Source: a candidate division TA06 bacterium SM23_40
Lineage (GTDB): Bacteria; LJUI01; SM1-40
Direction: 5' to 3'
Assembly (NCBI GenBank): GCA_001303705.1
Contig: LJUI01000001.1
Coordinates: 1 to 64,000, forward strand
Length of the DNA: 64,000 nt
The notes under the pieces were generated by a model, which ran no database searches, was not told the origin of the DNA, and worked only from the letters and a program-made list of their open reading frames with translations. The position numbers were made by a program, and so were the translations under genes. Within the stretch, counting starts at the first letter, position 1, and each line of letters opens with the position of its first letter. Of this stretch, positions 1 through 8,600 are shown one piece after another.

Positions 1-527
1 AGGATCCTTCTCGACGGTGTTCTCCTCTCACCCAAGCGCGAGGACGGATGCCGGGAAGTCCGTATCGAGTATGCGCTTGGCGATTATGGGTGAAATCTTC
101 AATACGCTCCAGCCCGCAGACCGCTTCCTCAATGGGTGCTGTCCGTCCCGGCGCCCACTTCTCCCATGCAACATTCGTGCCAAGACAGTCGTGCCCGACT
201 GCCAGGACCGCTCTGTTGTCGGAACTTGCGCTTTCGCCGAACGTTAGCGTGCAGCCCCATAACCGAGGAACCGAATCGAAGATCGAGCAGCCGGACCACG
301 AAACGGCAACTCGATTTCCAGGACACGAGAGGCCGCCCCATAACCGACCGCTCTGGCGGGTGTTCCACGAGTGACAATGTACTTTGCTCGGGGGTACGAC
401 GTTGGCCTTTTCCAAAGACCAGTGACCAACAACGAAGTGAGGCGGTGACCTTTCAGGCTGATAGGAGGTGTTAGAACCCTGGTCGAGGCGAAAATCTCTG
501 GTAATTCTGGGGGGGGATCTGAACAGG
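1..527. other. Stretch without a supportable gene
   Basis: Several short frames overlap here on both strands, but none has a recognisable domain, a convincing ribosome binding site or consistent codon use. The only structure I see is a 13-bp direct repeat (GCCCCATAACCGA at 254-266 and 335-347) and a weak inverted repeat at about 170-245. It lies downstream of the NTPase gene that ends at 528, so it may be a 3' intergenic region or decayed sequence. Confidence 0.5.
254..347. repeat. 13-bp direct repeat pair
   Basis: GCCCCATAACCGA occurs at 254-266 and again at 335-347, 81 bp apart, inside the gene-free left end. The flanks differ after two to three bases. It could be a trace of a small duplicated element or chance; no function is assigned. 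Confidence 0.35.
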
Positions 528-1055
528 TCAAAGACTGGTTATCGTGCCGAGCGCATCGAGAATGCGGGGAACGAGCGCGTCGCGGTTGGCCTCTGTAACC
601 CGCACAACCGTCACATCGTCTCGCCGGCGGATGTCAGCAAGGAAGGGGTCTTTCCTCTCCTGGATAGTGCCCAGGACCGGCTTCGGAGAGTCGAGACAGC
701 ATATCACCATCCTCTTGAACGAAGGAGCATACAGCTCCATTCGTGCGATTTCGTCTATCACGATAAGGTCGGAGTCTCTGAGCGCGCCCTCCAGTGCCCG
801 CACCCCGATCCTCTCGATATCGTCGACATTGACGCCGTATCGTCCGACGCGCGAGCGGCTCTTGATGTCGACGTGAGCGAGTATGCCACGATCACCCGCG
901 AGGGAGACGATACCGAAACCTACGCGTCTCCTCCCCTCACGGATCTCATCTGTGTAGAACCCGCCACAGCGGACGTCGAGTCTGTCCAGACTCTTTCGGA
1001 TCAGGGTCGTCTTGCCGACGCCGGGCGTACCTGTGAGGAGAACATTTGTCCCCAT
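528..1055 (-). CDS. THEP1-type nucleoside-triphosphatase
   Basis: A small P-loop NTPase of about 175 residues, the usual size of the THEP1 (YtkD/MTH538-like) family, which hydrolyses NTPs in the cytoplasm; the physiological role is poorly known. A Walker A motif (GTPGVGKTT) lies directly after the start, and a Walker B-like strand ending in DEIARME lies mid-protein, followed by the family's typical GTIQER segment. The frame is open to 1085, but the first strand of the P-loop fold begins at the ATG at 1055, so I place the start there. It is the last gene of the leftward series, separated from nadB by about 200 bp containing a 9-bp tandem repeat. Confidence 0.85.
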   Translation of the reverse strand: MGTNVLLTGTPGVGKTTLIRKSLDRLDVRCGGFYTDEIREGRRRVGFGIVSLAGDRGILAHVDIKSRSRVGRYGVNVDDIERIGVRALEGALRDSDLIVIDEIARMELYAPSFKRMVICCLDSPKPVLGTIQERKDPFLADIRRRDDVTVVRVTEANRDALVPRILDALGTITSL

Positions 1056-1093
1056 AGCCGTTACTTGAATGCGGATAGGGGCCACGCTCGTCC

Positions 1094-1156
1094 GTCTCGT
1101 CCGTCTCGCTCGTCTCGCCCGTCTCGCTCGTCTCGTCCGTCTCGCTCGCCTCGCCC
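1094..1156. repeat. 9-bp tandem repeat (7 copies)
   Basis: Seven contiguous copies of a 9-bp unit GTCTCGNYC (the last one begins GCCTCG) run from 1094 to 1156, with partial copies on both sides. The array sits just upstream of the THEP1 start (1055), in its presumed leader or promoter region. The unit is a multiple of three, so if it were translated it would give an acidic/Thr-rich repeat (E-T-x). Such arrays can change copy number by slippage. Confidence 0.8.
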
Positions 1157-1263
1157 GTTTCTTCTCGTCTCACCGTGACCGTGTCTGCAGACGAAGATCC
1201 GCCGCCTGCGCAGGTGCCGCAGTCTCAGAACTCAACCTCGGCCACCGCGCCAGCGGCACAGGG

Positions 1264-2898
1264 CTAACTCGGCAGCCAGACGGGTAATCGAGCCTCTCCC
1301 TCGATCACAGAGTCCCGTTTCCACCTCTTGTCATCGAGATCGAGGTGATCCTCGTTCCAGTGGAGGCCACGGGATTCCTTGCGGTCTATAGCGCATCTGG
1401 CGACGAGCTCGGCGACGGTGGCGACAGACCGCAGCTCGATCGATTCCAGGCTGAGAGGCCACCGCCGGTATATCTCTGCCACCTCCTCTTTGAGATCGCT
1501 GATCCGGCGCATCGCCCTGTCCAGCAACTCGTCGGTCCGGACGATGCCGACGTAGTCCCACATCAACCGTCTTGTCTCTTCTCTGTTGTGGGCCACCACG
1601 ACGGCCTCGACCTCATCGCGCTGGCGTAACGGATAGACGGGCACGGCGGACGGCGTGTCCCGTTCGAACGCTTTCGTGCGAGCTATTCCTGACGCACGGT
1701 CCGCTGAGACAAGAGCCTCGAGGAGGGAATTCGATGCCAGTCGGTTCGCCCCGTGCACTCCAGTGCACGCGCACTCACCACATGCGTACAGCCCCTCGAT
1801 GTCAGTGTGTCCGTCGAGATCGGCACGTATTCCACCACAACAGTAGTGGGCCCCCGGAACGACGGGGATGGGTTCGCGCGTGACGTCTATGCCGAATGAG
1901 AGCGAGGTCCCGTAGATGAGTGGAAACCGCTCGCGAATTCGCCCCCTCCCGATGGGAGAGAGATCGAGTAGCACAAACTCATCACCGCGGCGCTTCAGTT
2001 CGCTGTCGATGGCGCGTGCTACCGTGTCTCGCGGCGCCAGGCCGCCCGACTCATGATACCGCTCCATGAATGTCTCGCCATCCTTCGTCTTGAGGACGGC
2101 GCCCTCCCCCCGAACCGCCTCGGAAATGAGGAAGGCACGATCATCGACGTGGTGCCCGAAAAGCGTGGTGGGATGGAATTGGACGAACTCCATGTTCGCT
2201 ACAGACGCCCCAGCCCTGAACGCCATCGCGATTCCGTCGCCGGTTGCGATCGGCGGGTTCGTTGTATGCAGGTATCCCCGCCCGGTCCCTCCCGCCGCCA
2301 GCAACGTCGCTCTCGCCGCAACCGATTTGATCTCGTTCTCCAGCCGATCGAGCACGTACGCTCCGAAGCACCGGCCCGGCTTGCTCTGATCGACGATGAG
2401 GTCGACCGCCAGGTGATTTTCGAGCACGGTGATGGAAGACATGCTCTGGATCTTCGCGAGCAGGGCGCGTTCGATCTCCCGCCCCGTCAGGTCGCCAGCG
2501 TGAACGATGCGCGAGCGAGAATGCCCGCCTTCACGCCCGAGTGAGAGCCGACCGGCGCCCCGGATAGCTTTCTCTTTTGAGAACTCAACGCCTATCTCTA
2601 TGAGCCTCTCCACGAGCTTCGGACCCTGTTCGACCATCATGGTCACTGCTTGCTCGTTGCACAGGCCTGCACCCGCCCGTAGCGTATCCTGAATATGAAG
2701 ATCATAGCTATCGTCGAGTCCAAAAACCGCTGCGATACCTCCCTGAGCGTAGTTCGTATTGGACTCGCTATCTTCCTTCTTGGTCACCAACACGACCCGC
2801 CCGGCATCCGCGACTCCCAGCGCGAATGTCAGCCCGGCGATGCCGCTGCCGATGACGAGAAAATCGGTATCGATGAACGGTGCCTGCAGCTCCTGCAT
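1264..2898 (-). CDS. nadB: L-aspartate oxidase
   Basis: Oxidises L-aspartate to iminoaspartate with FAD, the first step of de novo NAD synthesis in the cytoplasm. The N-terminus has the dinucleotide-binding motif GSGIAG (residues 17-22) followed by the NTNYAQGGIAAV segment typical of NadB. The active-site region APRDTVARAI and the FAD-binding signature HGANRLASNSLLEALV are both present. At 544 residues it has the normal family length. The ATG at 2898 is preceded by a G-rich Shine-Dalgarno-like GGGGGAAGG. The partners nadA and nadC are not in this window; the gene simply follows the large outer-membrane protein after 33 bp. Confidence 0.95.
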   Translation of the reverse strand: MQELQAPFIDTDFLVIGSGIAGLTFALGVADAGRVVLVTKKEDSESNTNYAQGGIAAVFGLDDSYDLHIQDTLRAGAGLCNEQAVTMMVEQGPKLVERLIEIGVEFSKEKAIRGAGRLSLGREGGHSRSRIVHAGDLTGREIERALLAKIQSMSSITVLENHLAVDLIVDQSKPGRCFGAYVLDRLENEIKSVAARATLLAAGGTGRGYLHTTNPPIATGDGIAMAFRAGASVANMEFVQFHPTTLFGHHVDDRAFLISEAVRGEGAVLKTKDGETFMERYHESGGLAPRDTVARAIDSELKRRGDEFVLLDLSPIGRGRIRERFPLIYGTSLSFGIDVTREPIPVVPGAHYCCGGIRADLDGHTDIEGLYACGECACTGVHGANRLASNSLLEALVSADRASGIARTKAFERDTPSAVPVYPLRQRDEVEAVVVAHNREETRRLMWDYVGIVRTDELLDRAMRRISDLKEEVAEIYRRWPLSLESIELRSVATVAELVARCAIDRKESRGLHWNEDHLDLDDKRWKRDSVIEGEARLPVWLPS

Positions 2899-2931
2899 GG
2901 CCTTCCCCCGCGGGTTGGTGGCTCATGATTA

Positions 2932-5900
2932 TCAGAAGTAGGCTCGAACCTCTGCCGATAGATTGTGTGAGACTGCGGTACCCGGGCGTCGCTCACCGCT
3001 GTAACTGAGAGAAGAGATCACGGAGCCCGATACCCGGTACTCAGCCAGCATATCCCAACTGGAGGAGACCCCCAGCGGATCGCTCGCCTGCAGATCTGGC
3101 GGCAACAGCGGCACCACCGCGTCCGTCGTCCGCTCCACCAGCTGTATGCCGCCGGACAGTCTGGCATGACGCACGAGGTGGTAGATGACACGAGGTTTCA
3201 GCGAAATGCGACTCACGTCTATCTTACCCAGATATCCGTAGAATGCCGGCTCCTCTACCCACTTCGTGCCCATCCCAAGCGTGATCGTGAGATCCAGACC
3301 GGCTGAGGGTGTATGTCTGATCGAAAGGCTCGCGGCGCGATCGTGCTCCTGACGTTCCAGTCCATGTTCCAGACTCGCTCTCCTCTCGTCATTGACCGCG
3401 GCCTCACCCTCGAACCACAGACCCGGAGCAGGAGTGAGGCGCACTCTGAGAGAACGATCTCTGGACAGTTCCTCTCGGTGCCGTCCTCCAATCCTGTTGT
3501 CTTCCCGGTTGGCCTCGCGGTAGCGGAATCGAATCGACAAGAGATGCGGTATGGGAAAGAGACTGATATCATGGCGCCACACGTTCCGACCCTCGATGGT
3601 GACGTCATTTTGTTGAAGAACGTGGGGACGAAGCAGGTACAGGGAGAGGAGATCTGGCTCCTGTGACAGCTCCTCGACTGACACTCTACTATCGACGGCG
3701 AACATCTCGGACGGAGCATAGCTGGCGTCAGCAAGGAGAAAGACCCTCCTCGCCATCACGCTCTCTCCACTGCTATCGACGTCCCGCTCGTAGTCGCCCC
3801 GCTCATATGGATAGTACAGGCCCGTCTCCGGATCGAACCCATAGGAGCCGGTGCCCTCCTCCACTTTCACATATCGCTCTCCTGCAAGCGGGGCGTCCTC
3901 GGCGCCGATACCGTACCGAGCATCGAAGCTCGCCCCGAGACTCCGCGGGCGGCAGGCCAGCCGGACGTCCGCAAGGTCAGTCTTCGAAATACGCGCACTG
4001 CCTCCAGTCATGCGGGCGCGTCGGTGGCGAGAAAGGTCGATGTGACCGGTGAACGAACCCGCCTCACGCGCGGCAAGATGGATCTTGTCGATCGTTCCTG
4101 TCGATTCAAGGTGCCGGCTCTCGCCGGACTCCCCGAACACCCAGTCTCGGCGATCCTGATGGTCGACCGACAACTCGAGTGGCTCCCCCTGTCCGAGCGT
4201 CAGGCCTGCTCCCCATTCCCGCACGTCCCGCCCGCTCGGGGTTGATGCGCGGCGCCCCTCACGCGCGTACTGGAATCTCGGCGTCGCAATCCCTCTGCGA
4301 TACTCGACGGCGTACTCATGCCTCCATCGCTCAAGGAAGGATGGTCCATCCCCATTCTGGCTCCCACTCTGATGGCGAGCTACATGCTCGTATCCGTACC
4401 GCAACTCCGGAGCGCCTCCCGGGGATAGCGCCGCCCCGAAGGCCATACGACGTGAGGAAGCATCACCCGGACGCGTCAGCCGCCCGATCCCGACATCCAT
4501 GGTAAGAGCATCGATGGGAGTGTAGGCGAGAGACACCTCACCTGCTCGCTCGTCATAGTGGCCAGCATCCTTGTCTATGTTCCATCGATACGCATAATCG
4601 ACATCGCGCCTTCTGCCCGGGAACCGGAACCTGCTGCCGACTGAGCGGTAGGATGCGTCAAGATCGAAATGGCCCAGGTCGTGCCCTCCGAATCCCGCAC
4701 GCCGGTCTTCGACCCGCAGGGCCGCGGCGTAGGCGTCGCCGGCGTTGTCGCCATCGTCACGCGAAGAGACTCTGTTACGATCCTCGCGGCTCTGAGCATA
4801 TTCCACGTCCACCGACACGCCGTCCGCCAGCGCCATCCCTCCATCTACCCCGAGCAACCACCGCTCCTCGGGCAACGAGAGCAGGCGGCGAGGGGCAAAC
4901 CGACCCTGCCCCTCTCCTACATAAGAGTATCCGCCAATGAGCGGGTCGTACTCGTACGCACCACCCTCTTCTCCGACATCGAAAAATGAAACCTGATAAT
5001 CGCCCTCGTGGGGACCGACGTAGACGAAATGGTCCACGTCGAACAGATAGTCACCGTTACCCTCACCCACTTCGACCGCGGTATCCACCCAGGCCTGTCT
5101 CGGATCGTCCCCCGCCCGGGAGAGGGCGGATCGATCGAAGCTGGCCACGCCCTCTGATCGCGGACGGTCCACGTCATCGCCCTCCCAGAAGCAGGTACCC
5201 CCGAGCCGGAAGGACTCATCTGGCGCGGTGACGACAGCCCGACTCACATAGAGGTTCTTCTCATAACGCTCACCCGAATACTGGAAGTCGACCTCGATAC
5301 GCGACTCGGAAGTGATGAGCCGGCGAGACGTGAAGCTGATCGTCCGGGCGGCATAATCGATGGTGTAGTCGTTCCCTTCGCCCCTCACGAGATCCTCTCC
5401 GTCTAGCCATACACGCTCCGATCCAGCGAGTATCACGAAGTCCCCCCCCGAGCCGGCTGGACACAGGTCATACGGCCCCTGCTTGCCGTCAACCCCCACC
5501 AACTCCAGTGTCGCGAATTCCCCTCTCGGCACAGCTCCGGCGACGAGAACGCGGCCACGAGAGAACCGACCCTCTCCCATGACGCCCTGAAGACGGCGCT
5601 CGATGGAACCGAAGGCGCTCTCCCCCAGTGCCAGATCGTAGTCGCCCAGCGTGCCGCGCGCACCGCCTCCCTCGATCTCAACGAATATCCGTTCCAGCTG
5701 ATCGAGCTCCCGCGTTGTCCCATCTGGCTGCAACGGCGATGACTTGTCTGCCAGCACCGCACGCACCGACAGATCGTTCGAAATCATCCCCTCGATGCTG
5801 AGCTCGAGCGACTGGTCCAGGGATGGCTGACGATTAGAGCCCAGCGTCACTGCCAGGGTCTTACTTCCACCCAGAATGAGAAATGAACCGGGAGTGCCAG

Positions 5901-6594
5901 CCGAACGCGCCCGGTTCCCGGCCTCGCTCGCCGACCCTCCCGTCCCCCTGGAATGACCGGTGCCGTGCTCATTCTCCAGTCGGGGTGATCCTGTCGAACC
6001 TCCCCCGTACAGCGGCTGACTGCCCCCGCCGCCCGCTGTCTCGGCTGCGTACGCTCCCCCCTCTCGAGTCATCACACCCGGTGACGATCTGTGCTCCGCA
6101 GTCGCCACACCCGGCAGTGATCTGTGCGAATAGACATCCTGTAAGGCGTACGGGTAGAATCTATACCGGACAGTCAGCGGTTTTGAAGAGGGAATGGCGT
6201 CAGCAAATGAGATGAGTCCAGCTCGACAGTCGACCGTGAACTCTCTTCCTGGATCGAGAAGACGCCCATCCATCGAGATCTCGACGGAATGGGCGAAGAG
6301 ATTCCGGTGCCCCAGCCGATAGGGGCCGGCAGTGCCGTCGCCGATGAGAATCATTTCGTATCGCGATGCTGTAGCGCGTAAGGAGGGAAATACAGAAGTG
6401 TCGGGCGTCGCACTGTCAGGCGCATCAGGATCGGGCGCGCCGGCCTGCCCCGCAGACAGGCAGACCCCTGTGAAGATGAAGATCAAGAAGAGGAGTTGAG
6501 GGAGCAACCGTATCGCCTGCCACGGATAGATGCGCGCGGACAACGCCTTATGATTGAGAGTGCGCATAGTCATAGTATGACAACGATCCGCCAC
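2932..6594 (-). CDS. Large outer-membrane beta-barrel protein, possibly SprA-like
   Basis: A 1220-residue exported protein I cannot assign to a named family. An N-terminal signal peptide (about residues 22-49) is followed by a Pro/Asp/Thr-rich linker. A strand-rich module at about 78-150 is echoed at about 393-440: each has a 'DG..L' turn, a 'DYTIDY'-like strand, a 'G.ISF' strand and a V.Y.Y strand. A low-complexity Gly/Ser linker covers about 180-235, and the rest is alternating amphipathic strands with many Arg/Tyr, ending in a terminal YF typical of outer-membrane barrels. Residues 240-330 (GSKTLAVTLG, then a strand-rich GDY segment) faintly recall the N-terminal region of SprA, the type IX translocon, though the protein is half as long. 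The GTG start at 6594 overlaps the preceding stop (TAGTG); an ATG at 6573 is possible. Confidence 0.7.
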   Translation of the reverse strand: MADRCHTMTMRTLNHKALSARIYPWQAIRLLPQLLFLIFIFTGVCLSAGQAGAPDPDAPDSATPDTSVFPSLRATASRYEMILIGDGTAGPYRLGHRNLFAHSVEISMDGRLLDPGREFTVDCRAGLISFADAIPSSKPLTVRYRFYPYALQDVYSHRSLPGVATAEHRSSPGVMTREGGAYAAETAGGGGSQPLYGGGSTGSPRLENEHGTGHSRGTGGSASEAGNRARSAGTPGSFLILGGSKTLAVTLGSNRQPSLDQSLELSIEGMISNDLSVRAVLADKSSPLQPDGTTRELDQLERIFVEIEGGGARGTLGDYDLALGESAFGSIERRLQGVMGEGRFSRGRVLVAGAVPRGEFATLELVGVDGKQGPYDLCPAGSGGDFVILAGSERVWLDGEDLVRGEGNDYTIDYAARTISFTSRRLITSESRIEVDFQYSGERYEKNLYVSRAVVTAPDESFRLGGTCFWEGDDVDRPRSEGVASFDRSALSRAGDDPRQAWVDTAVEVGEGNGDYLFDVDHFVYVGPHEGDYQVSFFDVGEEGGAYEYDPLIGGYSYVGEGQGRFAPRRLLSLPEERWLLGVDGGMALADGVSVDVEYAQSREDRNRVSSRDDGDNAGDAYAAALRVEDRRAGFGGHDLGHFDLDASYRSVGSRFRFPGRRRDVDYAYRWNIDKDAGHYDERAGEVSLAYTPIDALTMDVGIGRLTRPGDASSRRMAFGAALSPGGAPELRYGYEHVARHQSGSQNGDGPSFLERWRHEYAVEYRRGIATPRFQYAREGRRASTPSGRDVREWGAGLTLGQGEPLELSVDHQDRRDWVFGESGESRHLESTGTIDKIHLAAREAGSFTGHIDLSRHRRARMTGGSARISKTDLADVRLACRPRSLGASFDARYGIGAEDAPLAGERYVKVEEGTGSYGFDPETGLYYPYERGDYERDVDSSGESVMARRVFLLADASYAPSEMFAVDSRVSVEELSQEPDLLSLYLLRPHVLQQNDVTIEGRNVWRHDISLFPIPHLLSIRFRYREANREDNRIGGRHREELSRDRSLRVRLTPAPGLWFEGEAAVNDERRASLEHGLERQEHDRAASLSIRHTPSAGLDLTITLGMGTKWVEEPAFYGYLGKIDVSRISLKPRVIYHLVRHARLSGGIQLVERTTDAVVPLLPPDLQASDPLGVSSSWDMLAEYRVSGSVISSLSYSGERRPGTAVSHNLSAEVRAYF

Positions 6595-7535
6595 TACTTA
6601 TTTCTGGCCTTATACACGATCCGGAATACCTGAATGCGATCATTCCCTTTATCGGCGACATATATGAACTCGGTGCCGTCGAAGGCGATCCCTGTCGGCT
6701 GTCGCAAGCCGCCCGAACGTAATCCCTCGGTACCGACAGAGAAGAGGAACTCACCATCAGCACCATAGACGCAGACCCGATCGCTCCCCGCATCAGAGAC
6801 GAAGAGATTGCCCATCCCATCGGCACACACGTCCCAGGGCATCACCAGATCGCCGCCGACAAGCGAGCTTTCCCAGGCACCGAGGGCATCGAAGATCTCG
6901 ACACGCCCGTTGCCCGAGTCGGCGACATAGAGTCTCTGATCATCGGTTACTTCAACGCCCCGCGGATCGTCGAGCTGTCCGTGCCAGTGGCCGAACCCAC
7001 CGATCTCGAACGCTATCTGTCCCGCACGATTCAGCCCAACGACACGGTCCCTCTCCCCGTCGGAGAAGTAGAGAGCGCCTGCGCTTCCGAGGACCAAGCC
7101 CGCTGGCCTCCACGGCCCTCGCTCATCCGGTATAGAGACTGATCCCCGCGGGTCACCATCTCTCCCAAAGGTCTGGATCCGCTCATTCCCCCAATCAACT
7201 ACGAAGACGAGATCACTCACGACCGCTACATCGATCGGCGCATCGAACTCTCCCTCTCTCCATCCCCGGTGGCCGAATTCATACAGTAGATCGCCCTGGC
7301 TCGAGAAGACGACGATACGATCGTTACCTGTGTCTGCAACATACACCCGTCCGCGGAGATCAAGACACACCCCCTCGGGACCCGCCAATCCCGCCATCTC
7401 GCCGTGCCGGGCGCCGAGGATCCGTACAGCCTCGAGTGCTTCCGGTGCCTTAGCCGGCATGGAGGAACGCCTGACGAGGTCCGGAGAACATGACACGAAA
7501 AGCAACGAGACGATACCCACACAGGCCCTCAGCAT
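6594..7535 (-). CDS. NHL-repeat beta-propeller lipoprotein
   Basis: A predicted lipoprotein whose body is a six-bladed NHL propeller, a fold used for protein or ligand binding at the cell surface. Blade signatures repeat as 'P.GV..D..G..YVADTGNDRI.VF' (YVADTGNDRI, VVDWGNERI, YVADSGNGRV, FVSDAGSDRV, YVADKGNDRI). The start at 7535 is chosen because it begins a short hydrophobic signal ending in the lipobox-like FVSC and is preceded by GGAGG. The frame remains open to a GTG at 7655 that lacks a binding site. Its stop overlaps the start of the large barrel gene (TAGTG), so the two are probably translationally coupled and may act together in the outer membrane. Confidence 0.85.
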   Translation of the reverse strand: MLRACVGIVSLLFVSCSPDLVRRSSMPAKAPEALEAVRILGARHGEMAGLAGPEGVCLDLRGRVYVADTGNDRIVVFSSQGDLLYEFGHRGWREGEFDAPIDVAVVSDLVFVVDWGNERIQTFGRDGDPRGSVSIPDERGPWRPAGLVLGSAGALYFSDGERDRVVGLNRAGQIAFEIGGFGHWHGQLDDPRGVEVTDDQRLYVADSGNGRVEIFDALGAWESSLVGGDLVMPWDVCADGMGNLFVSDAGSDRVCVYGADGEFLFSVGTEGLRSGGLRQPTGIAFDGTEFIYVADKGNDRIQVFRIVYKARNK

Positions 7536-7703
7536 ACGGTCCCGCGCCTCCGGCGAAGGGATCTGCCGTATGTCACGTGCGCAGGCCATCTTCTCCATTA
7601 TCTCACGCCCAGGGGAAGCTGGATATATCAGACGAAAGTGAAGGCGAAGAAACACTGAACAGACAAGCAGGAAAAACAGAAGATGCGATCAGCAATCGAA
7701 TGG

Positions 7704-8594
7704 CTAGTACGTGTAGCAGATACCGACTCGGATCCCCGGCTCTGCTATCGTTGGCTCTACCTCCAGGCGCAGTGAAGATGGTTCTTCGATGCCCCGGTTG
7801 AACATCCGAACCGTCATCACCGCATCGACAGCGCTGATGAGACGATTAGCGAGGGCAGCAGCCGTGCAGTACGCAGCTCTGTGGAACGCTTCGCGGCTCC
7901 GCCCCCTCAAGGACCGATATTCTCCCCAGGCGGCAGCGCCCTTCCACTCCCACCAGTCTTCCTCTCCGAACAGATGCTCCGTGATGTACGCCTCGCGAGC
8001 ATCGTCATCGTAGGGATAGAGCTTCCTCGCCTCCCGCCTGACATCTTCATTGTACTCCTCGGTTGTGCGGTACTCCTCGATAGCGCGGAAATAATCTTCG
8101 TCCCCTCGTCCCGAGTTCGCACCAGCGTGCGCGATTGAGAAGAGGCGGCAGTCATCCTGCAGCAAGCGGCCCTGGACCAGGAAGACCGTGTACGTCGCCC
8201 ACACGGCCGCCTCGGCGATCAGGAAGGTCCGCGCCTTTCCTGGATCTTCGCCGTACCACTCACCAGCCCCCGGCAGGATGGCTGAGAGGACGGCAGCCTT
8301 CGCAAGCGACTTCTTCGCTTTCTTCTGTGTATCCTCGAGGCCATCGTGAACAGATACCTCGCCCGGGGTGGAAGGCGTGGAGGAGTCCAGTGAGAGAGAC
8401 GGAGGGAGCTCAAGCGATCCCGCGTTCGATTCCGCGAGCCGACCTCTAAGGGAGGTCTGCTCAGCGAAACCAGAGCCTCCGGGAGATCCTTCCCGACAAT
8501 GGGATATCCCGACGTCCCAGACGACCGCCATGTGGGTCGCCAACACGAACCATATCAAACTCCGATAGCGCAACGGTATCCTCCACGGCCCCAC
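7704..8594 (-). CDS. DUF5683-like membrane-associated protein
   Basis: A protein of about 290 residues with an N-terminal hydrophobic segment (signal or anchor). After a Ser-rich linker comes the motif SAILPGAGEWYGEDPGKA, which is characteristic of DUF5683-type envelope proteins common in FCB bacteria. A following helix (AAVWATYTVFLVQG) and an acidic/Tyr-rich middle precede a terminal helix with VDAV. Function is unknown. The GTG at 8594 begins the longest frame; a TTG at 8573 has a better-placed GGAGG. It lies between the M6 protease and the NHL lipoprotein with short gaps, suggesting an operon. Confidence 0.65.
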   Translation of the reverse strand: MGPWRIPLRYRSLIWFVLATHMAVVWDVGISHCREGSPGGSGFAEQTSLRGRLAESNAGSLELPPSLSLDSSTPSTPGEVSVHDGLEDTQKKAKKSLAKAAVLSAILPGAGEWYGEDPGKARTFLIAEAAVWATYTVFLVQGRLLQDDCRLFSIAHAGANSGRGDEDYFRAIEEYRTTEEYNEDVRREARKLYPYDDDAREAYITEHLFGEEDWWEWKGAAAWGEYRSLRGRSREAFHRAAYCTAAALANRLISAVDAVMTVRMFNRGIEEPSSLRLEVEPTIAEPGIRVGICYTY

Positions 8595-8600
8595 GTGGCC

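Noticed and set aside
168-249. Integron attC-like structure (AACATTCG at 170-177 against CGAACGTT at 238-245)
   Set aside because: The arms pair at 7 of 8 positions, but the flanking bases do not fit the RYYYAAC and GTTRRRY core sites, and no cassette-like gene or integrase is nearby.
468-1178. Plus-strand frame of 236 codons opposite the THEP1-type NTPase
   Set aside because: Ends in a (SRPSR)n repeat created by the 9-bp tandem array; the minus strand has Walker motifs.
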